Assembly (NCBI GenBank): GCA_002424625.1
Contig: DIKR01000071.1
Location: forward strand, 97,392-151,502
Reading direction: 5' to 3'
DNA length: 54,111 bases
Source of the DNA: Desulfuromonadaceae bacterium UBA5613
Lineage (GTDB): Bacteria > Desulfobacterota > Desulfuromonadia > Desulfuromonadales > UBA2197
How positions within the stretch are numbered: position 1 is the stretch's first letter; each line of letters opens with the position of its first letter. The position numbers and the translations under genes were made by a program. The notes beneath the pieces were generated by a model. That model was given only the letters and a program-made list of their open reading frames with translations, searched no databases and was not told the origin of the DNA. This document shows positions 41,509-50,251 of this stretch, piece after piece.

Positions 41509-44148
41509 ATGGATCTGATTACGACCCATGTCAATGCTGATTTCGATTGTCTCGGAGCGATGGTCGCGGCGCGGCGCCTTTACCCGCAAGCTTTGCTGGT
41601 CTTCCCTGGCGCGCAGGAAAAGGGAGTCAGCGCTTACCTGGCGCAGCACGACGATTGCGCCGCGCTCTTCAGCAGGATCCGCGAGGTCGATCTGGCGGCG
41701 ATCGATCGTTTGATCCTCGTCGATGTCAGCCAGGTGGAGCGTATTGGCCCCTTTGCCGAAGTTGCCCGCCGCAGCGGGGTGGAGTTGCATCTTTACGATC
41801 ATCACCCCGAGAAAGGGAATGAACTTCGTCCGGCGATTGCCCGGATTGCCGCAGTCGGAGCGACGGTGACGATCTTCTGCGAACTCTTTCAGGAGCAGGG
41901 GATCGTTCCGACGCCGAGTGACGCGACCGCGATGATGCTCGGTCTTTATGAAGATACCGGCAGCCTGCAGTTTACCTCCACGACTGAGCGTGATTATCAC
42001 GCCGCTGCCTTCCTCCTGCGTCATGGTGCCGAACTCAGTGTCGTTGCTGAAAATCTCGTGCAAGAGATGACGGCAGATCAGGTCGAACTCCTGCATGCGC
42101 TCATTCAATCCCGGCAGGCCCTCAATATCAACGGCATCGACGTCAGTATCGCTCATGCCAGTTCGCCGGATTTTGTCGGCGATGTCGCGACACTGGCGCA
42201 CAAAATCAAGGATATGGAGAGTCTGGACGCGATTATTCTCGTGATCCGAATGGGCGACCGGATTATTCTCGTCGGGCGTTCGCGGCGCAGCGAAGTGCCG
42301 ATGAACGATATCCTGGCAGAATTCGGCGGCGGCGGGCACGCCCAGGCCGCCTCGGCCACGGTTTCTAACTTTACTTTGATTCAAGTCCTGGAGATGCTGC
42401 CGATGATCTTGACCCGGCATGTCACTCCGCTCTGGCGGGCCGAGGATCTGATGAGCGTTCCGGTCAAAACCGTGGAAAGCGGCACGACGATTCAGGCGGC
42501 ACGCGATTTCCTCACCCGTTACAACGTCAATGCTGCGCCAGTCCTGGCCGAGGGTGCGGTCGTCGGCATTCTCACCCGTCAGACGGTCGATAAGGCCGCA
42601 CAGCATGGACTTGCAGGGACCGCCATCGATGAATTCATGAATCGGGACTTTTTTGTGGTGGGGCCGCAAACTCCGGTCGTTGAACTCAAAGAGTTGATGA
42701 CCGGCCGCGATCAACGTTTTGTGCCGGTGGTCGACAGCGGGCGACTGGCCGGCGCCATCACCCGCACTGACCTGTTGCGTCATCTCGTCTCCGGGCAACG
42801 CGCTCTGCCGGTGCAGGGAGCAGCGGTGCATGGCGGCGCCCTCTTCAAACGCCGTCCGATTGAACGGTTGCTGCGCGACCGCCTCCCGCCGAAAATCATG
42901 GAGCTTTTGGAGTCGGTTGCAGCGGTCGCTGATCGATTGTCTGTGGCGGTCTATCTCGTCGGCGGTTTTGTCCGTGATCTTCTGTTGCGCAAAAAGAATT
43001 TTGATCTCGATCTCGTCGTCGAAGGGGAGGGGATCGTCTTTGCCGAGGCCTTGGCTGCGGCGTTAGCGGGGCGGGTGCGGACCCACGCCAAGTTCGGCAC
43101 GGCGGTGGTCATCTGTCCCGACCACTTCAAAATCGATGTAGCCTCGGCCCGGATGGAGTACTATCTGCAGCCGGGGGCGCTTCCCAGTGTTGAGGAGGCT
43201 TCCCTTAAACTCGATCTTTACCGCCGCGACTTTACCATCAACACTCTGGCCATCGCTTTGAATCAGGGGCGCTTCGGGGAGTTGTACGATTTCTTTGGCG
43301 GACAACTCGATCTGGACAACCGGGTGATCCGGATCCTGCACAATCTCAGCTTTATCGAAGACCCGACCCGGGTCTTTCGTGCCATCCGCTTCGCGCAGCG
43401 TCTGGGCTTCAACATCGGCCCCCACACCGAATCTCTGCTGCGCAGTGCGGTCCGCCTCGGTTTTGTCGCCAGGATCAGCGGCGCGCGGCTGCGTAATGAG
43501 CTCATCACCATCTTGCAGGAAGAAGAACCGCTGCCGATTCTCCGGCAGCTCGCGAACTACGGTCTCCTGCCCTATGTGCAAAAGAATCTGGTACTGACCG
43601 AAAAGATTGCCAAGCTCTTTGCGGCGGCAGAACAGACGCTGAACTGGTATCAGCTCTTGTATACCGGCGAAGTGGTCGAGCCGTGGCAGGTCTACTTCCT
43701 TTGTCTGACCTCGCATCTCGATGATGCCGAGATGGAGGAGATGATCGAGCGGCTGCGCATGCCGGAAAGTCAACGTCACGACCTTCTTGCCGGCCGCACT
43801 GAGGCACATGGACTGTTGACCCGCTTGACCCGAAAGAAGAAGCGTGCGCCCCGGCCGCGGGCCAGCGAAATCTATCGCTGGTTTGCGAGCTGCTCGACGA
43901 CCGTCCTTCTGTATCTCAGTGCCCGCGCTGACGACGAAATCCGCCGCTGGATCTCGCAGTACCTCATTCATCTGCGCACGGTTCATCCCGAGTTGACCGG
44001 AGACGATCTCCGTAAACTCGGCTTTGCTCCCGGCCCGATTTATCGGGAAATCCTGGATGCTCTGCGCTTTGCCCGCCTTGATGCCGAGGTGGAGAGTCGC
44101 GGCGATGAAATATCTTTTGTGAAAAAACGCTTCGCTTCTGTGCTTTAA
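41509..44148 (+). CDS. Fusion of DHH phosphoesterase, CBS pair and tRNA nucleotidyltransferase
   Basis: 879 residues. Residues about 1-310 are a DHH/DHHA1 module: THVNADFDCLG, DHH in LYDHHPEKGNE, GLYEDTGSLQF, and the DHHA1 motif FGGGGHAQAAS. Two CBS domains follow (about 315-430). From about 465 a class II CCA/poly(A) polymerase domain begins with YLVGGFVRDLLL (residue 482 onward), catalytic DLD in KNFDLDLVVEG, RRDFTINTLAIAL, and RNA-binding helices to the end. Such DHH-CBS-NTase fusions are known in deltaproteobacteria and Aquificae-like lineages as A-adding enzymes. The DHH part may hydrolyse oligonucleotides or dinucleotides. Combined tRNA 3' end repair and RNA turnover is inferred. Confidence 0.94.
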   Translation: MDLITTHVNADFDCLGAMVAARRLYPQALLVFPGAQEKGVSAYLAQHDDCAALFSRIREVDLAAIDRLILVDVSQVERIGPFAEVARRSGVELHLYDHHPEKGNELRPAIARIAAVGATVTIFCELFQEQGIVPTPSDATAMMLGLYEDTGSLQFTSTTERDYHAAAFLLRHGAELSVVAENLVQEMTADQVELLHALIQSRQALNINGIDVSIAHASSPDFVGDVATLAHKIKDMESLDAIILVIRMGDRIILVGRSRRSEVPMNDILAEFGGGGHAQAASATVSNFTLIQVLEMLPMILTRHVTPLWRAEDLMSVPVKTVESGTTIQAARDFLTRYNVNAAPVLAEGAVVGILTRQTVDKAAQHGLAGTAIDEFMNRDFFVVGPQTPVVELKELMTGRDQRFVPVVDSGRLAGAITRTDLLRHLVSGQRALPVQGAAVHGGALFKRRPIERLLRDRLPPKIMELLESVAAVADRLSVAVYLVGGFVRDLLLRKKNFDLDLVVEGEGIVFAEALAAALAGRVRTHAKFGTAVVICPDHFKIDVASARMEYYLQPGALPSVEEASLKLDLYRRDFTINTLAIALNQGRFGELYDFFGGQLDLDNRVIRILHNLSFIEDPTRVFRAIRFAQRLGFNIGPHTESLLRSAVRLGFVARISGARLRNELITILQEEEPLPILRQLANYGLLPYVQKNLVLTEKIAKLFAAAEQTLNWYQLLYTGEVVEPWQVYFLCLTSHLDDAEMEEMIERLRMPESQRHDLLAGRTEAHGLLTRLTRKKKRAPRPRASEIYRWFASCSTTVLLYLSARADDEIRRWISQYLIHLRTVHPELTGDDLRKLGFAPGPIYREILDALRFARLDAEVESRGDEISFVKKRFASVL

Positions 44149-44200
44149 TGTCTTTCTGAATTGTTTCGGAAGATCTATTGCTAAAGGATTAAAGGACCCT

Positions 44201-44863
44201 ATGGAAGACTTCTTTGCCAAACTCTCGATCATGCTCGTCCCGGCTTTGCTCGCCATCACCGCTCATGAGGTGGCGCACGGGCTGGTTGCCGATCACTTTG
44301 GTGATCCGACGGCGCGGCTTCTCGGACGCTTGACGATTAATCCGGTAAAGCATCTTGATCTGGTCGGGACGATCACCCTGCTGATCTTCGGTTTTGGCTG
44401 GGCCAAACCAGTGCCGGTGACCTTCAGTAATCTGCGTAATCCCCGCCGCGACATGATCCTGGTGGCGCTTGGCGGTCCAATCGCCAACCTGCTGTTGGCG
44501 ACACTCTGCGCTCTGGGTCTGCATCTCCTCGGGATGCTGTCGCTGCAATCCCGTTCTCTCGAAGCGATTTCGCTGATGCTCGGCTTTGGTCTGTATGTCA
44601 ATCTCCTCCTCGCCCTCTTTAATCTGCTGCCGATTCCCCCGCTGGATGGCGGACGGGTTCTGATGGGCCTCCTTCCGCCCCGCCAGGCCTATACCTTGTC
44701 GCGGATTGAACCTTTTGGCTTTTTACTGGTCATTGTCCTGATCTATTTCACCGGCTTATGGAAAGCGGTGATCGCGCCGATGGTGAATTTTCTCCTGGTT
44801 ATTTTTGCCGGACAGCAGGTAGTGGTGGTGGAGCAGGCGATGCGTTTTCTTTTTGGCCGTTGA
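44201..44863 (+). CDS. Site-2-protease-like membrane metalloprotease (peptidase M50)
   Basis: 220 residues with four to six hydrophobic helices. Catalytic zinc motif HEVAHG at residues 22-27 within helix 1, second motif NLLPIPPLDGGRVL with Asp149. There are no PDZ or CBS domains, so this is the short M50B form rather than RseP. It is expected to cut membrane-embedded substrates. It lies between the CCA fusion gene and the ole operon; the ole promoter begins 40 bases after its stop, so it is probably not part of that operon. Substrate unknown. Confidence 0.9.
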   Translation: MEDFFAKLSIMLVPALLAITAHEVAHGLVADHFGDPTARLLGRLTINPVKHLDLVGTITLLIFGFGWAKPVPVTFSNLRNPRRDMILVALGGPIANLLLATLCALGLHLLGMLSLQSRSLEAISLMLGFGLYVNLLLALFNLLPIPPLDGGRVLMGLLPPRQAYTLSRIEPFGFLLVIVLIYFTGLWKAVIAPMVNFLLVIFAGQQVVVVEQAMRFLFGR

Positions 44864-44903
44864 GTCGTCAACTGCAAAAGTTCTTTTCTCGCCGCGGTAA
44901 TTC

Positions 44904-44932
44904 TTGATTGCCGGCGCCGCAACAGGTATAAC
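44904..44932 (+). promoter_or_regulatory. Sigma-70 promoter of the ole operon
   Basis: TTGATT (44904-44909), 17-base spacer of high GC, TATAAC (44927-44932). Predicted start about 44939, leaving about 26 bases to the oleA ATG. Confidence 0.7.
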
Positions 44933-44964
44933 AGCCAAAACAATTTACCCCCCAATGGTGGTTC

Positions 44965-46008
44965 ATGAGATATTCACGAGTCTATATAGAATCAGTCGGT
45001 TATGAATTGGCGCCGATCGTCGTCACTTCGACGGAGCTGGAACAGCGCCTTAAACCGATGTATGAAGCGCTGCATATTGCGCCCGGGCAACTTGAAACCC
45101 TGACCGGCATCCGCGAGCGACGCTGGTGGAAGCCGAATACTCCGGTGTCGCTGGGAGCGATCGCCGCTGCCCGCAAGGCGCTGCAAGGGCGGAATATTAC
45201 CCCGCAGGATATCGGCGCGGTCGTTTATGCCGGCGTTTGTCGCGAGAACTTCGAGCCGGCCACCGCTTGTCCGGTGGCGTCCGCCCTCGGTGTCCACGGC
45301 GCCGCCGCTATTTACGACATCTCCAATGCCTGTCTCGGCATTCTCAACGGCGTTCTTGATATTGCCAATCGCATCGAACTTGGCCAGATCCGCGCCGGAT
45401 TGGTTGTGGCTTGCGAAAGCTCCCGCGAGATCAACGAGGTCATGATCAAGAAGATGAACGAAAATCCGAGCATGGAGCTCTTTACCACCTCCCTTGCCAC
45501 CTTTACCGGCGGTTCCGGGGCAGCGGCGGTCCTGCTCACCGATGGCTCCTTTACTCCGGCACGGCGGCCGAAACTCCTCGGCGGCGTCAATCTCGCCGAG
45601 CCGCAGCACCATAAACTCTGTCGCTGGGGGATCAAATCCAATTCTGTCGAGAATCACGTCCCCTACATGCAGACCGATGCGGTGGCGGTGATGAAGCATG
45701 GCGTCGAACTCGGCAAACGCACCTGGGATGCGCTGCTCAAGGAGCTGGATCTGACCACTGAGCAGATTGACAAGGTTATCTGTCATCAGGTCGGCAATGC
45801 CCACCAGAAGCTGATTTTACAGACGATCGGCGTGCCGCTGGAGAAGGACTTCACCACCTATGAATTCCTCGGCAATATGGGGACGGTCTCTCTGCCGGTG
45901 ACTGCCGCCCTCGCCAAGGAGCGTGATGTTCTCCTCCCCGGCGATATCGTCGGTTTCCTCGGCATCGGCAGCGGTCTCAACTGCCTGATGTTGGGGATCC
46001 AATGGTAA
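44965..46008 (+). CDS. oleA: OleA: thiolase-fold beta-keto acid synthase for head-to-head condensation
   Basis: 347 residues with the FabH/thiolase fold. Catalytic Cys123 in ISNACLGILNG, His274 in VICHQVGNAHQ and Asn304 in FLGNMGTVSLP are all present, with the GGSGAAAVLL motif near 182. OleA proteins condense two fatty acyl-CoA chains non-decarboxylatively to a 2-alkyl-3-keto acid, and the following oleB, oleC and oleD in order make this call far more likely than FabH. The ribosome site is weak (TGGTGG, three bases away). It overlaps oleB by 7 bases. Confidence 0.93.
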   Translation: MRYSRVYIESVGYELAPIVVTSTELEQRLKPMYEALHIAPGQLETLTGIRERRWWKPNTPVSLGAIAAARKALQGRNITPQDIGAVVYAGVCRENFEPATACPVASALGVHGAAAIYDISNACLGILNGVLDIANRIELGQIRAGLVVACESSREINEVMIKKMNENPSMELFTTSLATFTGGSGAAAVLLTDGSFTPARRPKLLGGVNLAEPQHHKLCRWGIKSNSVENHVPYMQTDAVAVMKHGVELGKRTWDALLKELDLTTEQIDKVICHQVGNAHQKLILQTIGVPLEKDFTTYEFLGNMGTVSLPVTAALAKERDVLLPGDIVGFLGIGSGLNCLMLGIQW

Positions 46009-46898
46009 AAAAATCCCTTTACCCCTTTTCGGGGCATTATCACGATCTGAATGGTTTGAAGTACCACTACCTTGATGAAGGTCAGGGCGAAACCGTGGTC
46101 ATGGTTCATGGCAACCCGACCTGGTCCTTTTACTACCGCAATCTCGTCCTTGCCCTGCGCGACCAGTATCGGGTGATCGTCCCTGATCATATCGGCTGCG
46201 GTCTGTCCGACAAACCGGTCGATTCCGGCTACTCCTTTACCCTGAAGCAGCGCGTCGATGATCTCGAAGCTCTCCTCGAAGCTCTCGGTCTGCGTGAGAA
46301 GATTACCCTTGTCCTCCACGACTGGGGGGGGATGATCGGTATGGCCTACGCCTCGCGCCACCCCGAGCGCATTGCCCGGCTGGTCATTCTCAATACCGGT
46401 GCTTTCCCGCTCCCGGCGGCCAAGCAGTTTCCCCTCGCCCTGAAGATCTGTCGCGACACCCAGTTCGGCGTCTTTCTCGTCCAGGGACTCAATGCCTTTG
46501 CCCGCTTGGCCGCGCGCGTCGGCTGCAAACGTCACCCGCTGAGCAAAGAGCTGCGCGATGCTTATTGCAGCCCCTACGATACCTGGCACCATCGTATCGC
46601 CACTCTGCGCTTTGTCCAGGATATCCCTCTCTCTCCCGACGATCCTGGCTTTTCCTTGATCCAGGAAGTGGCGGACGGTCTGCACCGTTTTGCGGCGCTG
46701 CCGATGCTGATCTGCTGGGGGGAGCGCGATTTTGTCTTCGATCACCATTTCCGTGATGAATGGCAACGGCGTTTCCCGGCGGCGGAAGTCCATTCCTACC
46801 CCGATTGCGGCCATTACATCCTTGAAGACGCCCAGGAAGAGATTGTCCCGCTGATCCAGCAGTTCCTGAGCCACCACCCCCTGCCCAGCCCCGAATAA
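46002..46898 (+). CDS. oleB: OleB: alpha/beta hydrolase, beta-lactone decarboxylase
   Basis: 298 residues. Haloalkane-dehalogenase-like alpha/beta hydrolase: oxyanion HGNPTWSFYY at about 36-45, nucleophile Asp107 in LHDWGGMIG, and catalytic His271 in DCGHYILED. Having Asp rather than Ser as nucleophile is the mark of OleB, which opens the beta-lactone to cis-olefin and carbon dioxide. In the pathway it acts last, although its gene is second. The gene overlaps oleA by 7 bases and precedes oleC by 4. Confidence 0.92.
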   Translation: MVKKSLYPFSGHYHDLNGLKYHYLDEGQGETVVMVHGNPTWSFYYRNLVLALRDQYRVIVPDHIGCGLSDKPVDSGYSFTLKQRVDDLEALLEALGLREKITLVLHDWGGMIGMAYASRHPERIARLVILNTGAFPLPAAKQFPLALKICRDTQFGVFLVQGLNAFARLAARVGCKRHPLSKELRDAYCSPYDTWHHRIATLRFVQDIPLSPDDPGFSLIQEVADGLHRFAALPMLICWGERDFVFDHHFRDEWQRRFPAAEVHSYPDCGHYILEDAQEEIVPLIQQFLSHHPLPSPE

Positions 46899-46902
46899 GA
46901 GG

Positions 46903-48567
46903 ATGGTGAGCCCTTTCACCAATATCGCCGCCCACCTGCCAAAGATGGCCCGCCTTCAGCCCGAGACCGTGGCGATCTATTGCCCGGTCGGCCACCATCC
47001 GGACGGCTCTCCCCGCTACACCCGCACCAGCTATTCCCAACTCGACCAGGACAGCGATCGTATCGCCCACGCTCTCGAATCCCTTGGCATCGTTCGTGGC
47101 GTCCGCACAGTCCTCATGGTCCCGCCGAGCGCGGAATTTTTTGCCCTGACCTTTGCCCTCTTCAAGGTCGGAGCGATCCCCATCCTCATCGATCCGGGGA
47201 TGGGGATCAAGAATCTCAAAGTCTGTATCGCCGAGGCCGAGCCGACCGCTTTTATCGGCATCCCCAAGGCGCACCTCGCCCGCTGTCTCCTCGGTTGGGG
47301 GAAGCCGACGATCAAGGTCCTCCTCACGATCGGCGCGCTCCGCCTCTGGGGAGGGACAACCCTGAAGCGACTTCTCGCTGCCAGTCCCGGCGATCGCTCC
47401 TATACCATGGCCGCCACCGCTGCCGACGAAACTGCGGCGATCCTCTTTACCAGCGGCAGCACCGGCGTCCCTAAGGGAGCGGTCTACAGCCACGGTAACT
47501 TCAGCGCTCAGGTTTCAGCGCTGCGTGATCTTTACAATATTCAGCCCGGCGAAATCGATCTGCCGACCTTCCCCCTCTTTGCCCTCTTTGCCCCGGCGCT
47601 GGGGATGACCTCGGTCCTGCCGGAGATGGACTTTACCCGGCCGGCCCTCGTCGATCCGCGCAAAATCATCACTGCCATCCAGACCTTCGAGATCACCAGC
47701 ATGTTCGGCTCGCCGGCCCTGATTAATCGCGTCAGCCTTTATGGTCGCGAGCACGGGATCAAGCTGCCGAGTCTGCAGCGGGTCATCTCCGCTGGGGCGC
47801 CGGTGCCGGCAACAGTGCTGGAGCGCTTTGCGGCCATGCTTGATGCCCCGGCGCAGATCTTCACTCCCTACGGCGCCACCGAGGCGTTGCCGGTCTGCTC
47901 TATCGGCAGTGCCGAGATCCTCGCTGAGACCCGGGCTCTGACCGAGCAGGGGCAGGGGGTCTGTGTCGGCCGGCCGGTCGCCGGTATTGAGCTGGAGATC
48001 ATTGCTATCAGCGATGAACCGATTTCGCGTTGGGATGACTCGCTGAAAGTTGCCCCCGGTGCCATCGGCGAGATTACCGTCAAGGGGGCGCAGGTGACGC
48101 GGGGCTACCATAATCGCCCGACTTCGACGGCGCTCGCCAAGATCGCTGCTCCGGCCGGGGGGTTCTATCACCGCATGGGCGATCTCGGCTATCGCGACGA
48201 AAGCGGGCGAATCTGGTTCTGCGGTCGCAAGTCGCACCGGGTTGTCACCGAAAACGGCCCTCTCTTCACCGTCCCCTGTGAAGGGATCTTCAATGCCCAC
48301 CCGGCGGTCTACCGCACGGCCCTGGTTGGCATCGGTCCTTCCGGCAAACAGCGTCCGGTCCTTTGTGTCGAGCTGGAAAAAGGGATCGATCCGGCGCAAC
48401 AGTCTGCGATCCGCGCCGCACTCTGCGTCCTCGGACAGCAGCATAGCCAGACGCAGACGATCGAAACCTTCCTCTTTCACCCCGCCTTCCCCGTCGATAT
48501 CCGTCATAATGCCAAGATCTTCCGTGAGAAGCTGGCGCTGTGGGCCGCTACCCAGGTGACGCCATGA
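46903..48567 (+). CDS. oleC: OleC: AMP-forming beta-lactone synthetase
   Basis: 554 residues. ANL superfamily: P-loop-like ILFTSGSTGVPKGAVYSHG at about 182-200, the adenylate-binding YGATEALPV region (about 325), YHRMGDLGYRDESGRIWFCG hinge (about 425) and C-terminal lysine domain. It resembles acyl-CoA ligases but in an ole operon the expected reaction is ATP-dependent closure of the beta-hydroxy acid to a beta-lactone. Ends in ATGA overlap with oleD. Confidence 0.93.
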   Translation: MVSPFTNIAAHLPKMARLQPETVAIYCPVGHHPDGSPRYTRTSYSQLDQDSDRIAHALESLGIVRGVRTVLMVPPSAEFFALTFALFKVGAIPILIDPGMGIKNLKVCIAEAEPTAFIGIPKAHLARCLLGWGKPTIKVLLTIGALRLWGGTTLKRLLAASPGDRSYTMAATAADETAAILFTSGSTGVPKGAVYSHGNFSAQVSALRDLYNIQPGEIDLPTFPLFALFAPALGMTSVLPEMDFTRPALVDPRKIITAIQTFEITSMFGSPALINRVSLYGREHGIKLPSLQRVISAGAPVPATVLERFAAMLDAPAQIFTPYGATEALPVCSIGSAEILAETRALTEQGQGVCVGRPVAGIELEIIAISDEPISRWDDSLKVAPGAIGEITVKGAQVTRGYHNRPTSTALAKIAAPAGGFYHRMGDLGYRDESGRIWFCGRKSHRVVTENGPLFTVPCEGIFNAHPAVYRTALVGIGPSGKQRPVLCVELEKGIDPAQQSAIRAALCVLGQQHSQTQTIETFLFHPAFPVDIRHNAKIFREKLALWAATQVTP

Positions 48568-49550
48568 AGGCGCTGGTCACCGGCGGCGGCGGTTTCCTCG
48601 GCAAGGCGATTGTCCGCTTGCTGCGCGCCCGCGGCGATGTCGTCCGTTCCTTTTCGCGCACCCCCCATCCGGAGCTGGCCGCGCTTGGCGTCGAACATTG
48701 CTGCGGCGAGCTTCACGACCCGACCGCAGTTGCCGCCGCGGTGGCTGGTTGCGATATTGTTTATCACGTCGCCGCCAAGGCCGGGATCTGGGGGCCCTAT
48801 GCCGAGTTTTATCAGGCCAACGTCATCGGCACGCAAAATGTCATCGCTGCCTGCCGCCGCCATGGTGTTCGTCGCCTCGTTTATACCAGCTCGCCGAGTG
48901 TGGTCTTCGACGGCAGCGACATGGAAGGGGTCGATGAGTCAGTCCCTTATCCACAACATTTTCATGCCCCTTATCCGCAGACCAAGGCCGAAGCGGAGAT
49001 TCTCGTGCTGCGCAGCAATGGACCCGAGCTCGCGACCGTGGCCCTGCGGCCGCATCTGATCTGGGGGCCGGAGGATAACCACCTCGTGCCGCGCATCCTT
49101 GCCCGCGGCCGCCAGGGGGCGCTGCGCCGCATCGGCACCCGGCCCTGTCTGGTCGATACCATCTATATCGATAATGCCGCTGCTGCCCATCTCCTTGCGG
49201 CCGATACTTTGGCGATCGGTTCGCAAGTCGCCGGTCGCGCCTACTTCCTGTCGCAGGGGGAGCCGATTCCCCTTTGGGAGATGGTCAATCGCATCCTCGC
49301 CGCCGGCGGCCTGGCGCCGGTCACCCGCACCATCTCTCCCGGTCTTGCCTACGCCATCGGCTGGACGCTGGAGAAGAGTTACGCGGCGCTGCGGATCAGT
49401 AGCGAGCCGCGCCTGACCCGTTTTGTTGCTCGTGAACTTTCGACGGCGCACTGGTTCGACATCAGTGCGGCCCGCCGTGACTTTGGTTACCATCCGGAGG
49501 TCTCCCTCGACGCCGGGATGGAGAGACTGCAGACGTGGCTGGCACGATGA
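48564..49550 (+). CDS. oleD: OleD: NADPH-dependent 2-alkyl-3-keto acid reductase
   Basis: 328 residues from ATG 48564 (MKALVTGGGGFLGKAIVRLL); an in-frame upstream start at 48540 lies inside oleC. Extended SDR: Rossmann TGGGGFLG (about 6-13), YTSSPSVVFDG with the Ser, and Tyr137-x3-Lys141 in YPQTKAEAE. It reduces the OleA product before OleC acts. ATGA overlap with oleC upstream and with the phosphopantetheinyl transferase downstream. Confidence 0.93.
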   Translation: MKALVTGGGGFLGKAIVRLLRARGDVVRSFSRTPHPELAALGVEHCCGELHDPTAVAAAVAGCDIVYHVAAKAGIWGPYAEFYQANVIGTQNVIAACRRHGVRRLVYTSSPSVVFDGSDMEGVDESVPYPQHFHAPYPQTKAEAEILVLRSNGPELATVALRPHLIWGPEDNHLVPRILARGRQGALRRIGTRPCLVDTIYIDNAAAAHLLAADTLAIGSQVAGRAYFLSQGEPIPLWEMVNRILAAGGLAPVTRTISPGLAYAIGWTLEKSYAALRISSEPRLTRFVARELSTAHWFDISAARRDFGYHPEVSLDAGMERLQTWLAR

Positions 49551-50206
49551 CCCTCTGGCCTTCGCCCCCCGCCACGCGCTCTTTGCCCCCGGGGGAGGTT
49601 CACCTCTGGCGCATCCCCCTCACGCCTTCAGCCGAAGAATTTTCCCTCCTCCACACTCTCCTTTCCTCTGACGAATTGCAACGCGCTGAACGCTTGCTTG
49701 ATCGCCGCAAAGCACAGGATTTCATCGTCGGCCGCGGCCGTCTGCGCCAGATTCTCGCTTCTTATCTGCATGTGGATCCGGCTGCCATGGCTTTGACCTG
49801 CGGCAAGCACGGCAAGCCGGCGCTGACGGGCAACGCTCTGCAATTCAACCTGTCCCACTCCGGCGACTGGGCACTCCTTGCTCTTCGTGCCGATGCGGCC
49901 ATCGGCGTCGATCTCGAAAGGATCGATCCTGCGCTCGATTATAAAGTGTTGACAACGAGGTTCTTTACCGCGGCCGAGAATGCACTCCTCCTGGCGGCCC
50001 CGATAGCACAACGCCGGCGGCGATTTTATCGGCTCTGGACGCGCAAGGAAGCGCTGCTCAAAGGGCAGGGGCAGGGGTTTTCCGGGTCAGCAGAGGATGA
50101 GGCGGGGGATTGGCAATGGCAAACATTCTGGCTGGCGCCGGGATATGTCGGGACCATGGCGTCTGAGGGAGAGATTCTGGCGCTGCGGCGCTGGCAGGTG
50201 GGGTGA
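49547..50206 (+). CDS. Sfp-type 4'-phosphopantetheinyl transferase
   Basis: 219 residues from ATG 49547, in ATGA overlap with oleD (a GTG at 49535 inside oleD is less likely). Magnesium and CoA motifs are visible: GVDLERIDP (Asp122, Glu124) and WTRKEALLKGQGQG (Trp164, Lys167, Glu168), with FNLSHSGDW before them. Sfp-type enzymes load phosphopantetheine onto carrier proteins of polyketide, peptide or fatty acid synthesis. No carrier protein gene lies in the window. Its coupling to the ole genes hints that an acyl-carrier protein supplies or handles substrate; this is inference. Confidence 0.92.
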   Translation: MTLWPSPPATRSLPPGEVHLWRIPLTPSAEEFSLLHTLLSSDELQRAERLLDRRKAQDFIVGRGRLRQILASYLHVDPAAMALTCGKHGKPALTGNALQFNLSHSGDWALLALRADAAIGVDLERIDPALDYKVLTTRFFTAAENALLLAAPIAQRRRRFYRLWTRKEALLKGQGQGFSGSAEDEAGDWQWQTFWLAPGYVGTMASEGEILALRRWQVG

Positions 50207-50224
50207 AATGAAAAAAAAGGGAAA

Positions 50225-50246
50225 GGGGCGGTTCACGAACCGCCCC
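50225..50246 (-). terminator. Terminator of rpoH
   Basis: 10-bp stem GGGGCGGTTC / GAACCGCCCC with a tight centre (AC). On the minus strand the stem is followed by TTTCCC and then eight T, so it suits rpoH. It lies between the convergent transferase and rpoH genes. Confidence 0.85.
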
Positions 50247-50251
50247 CAGAA

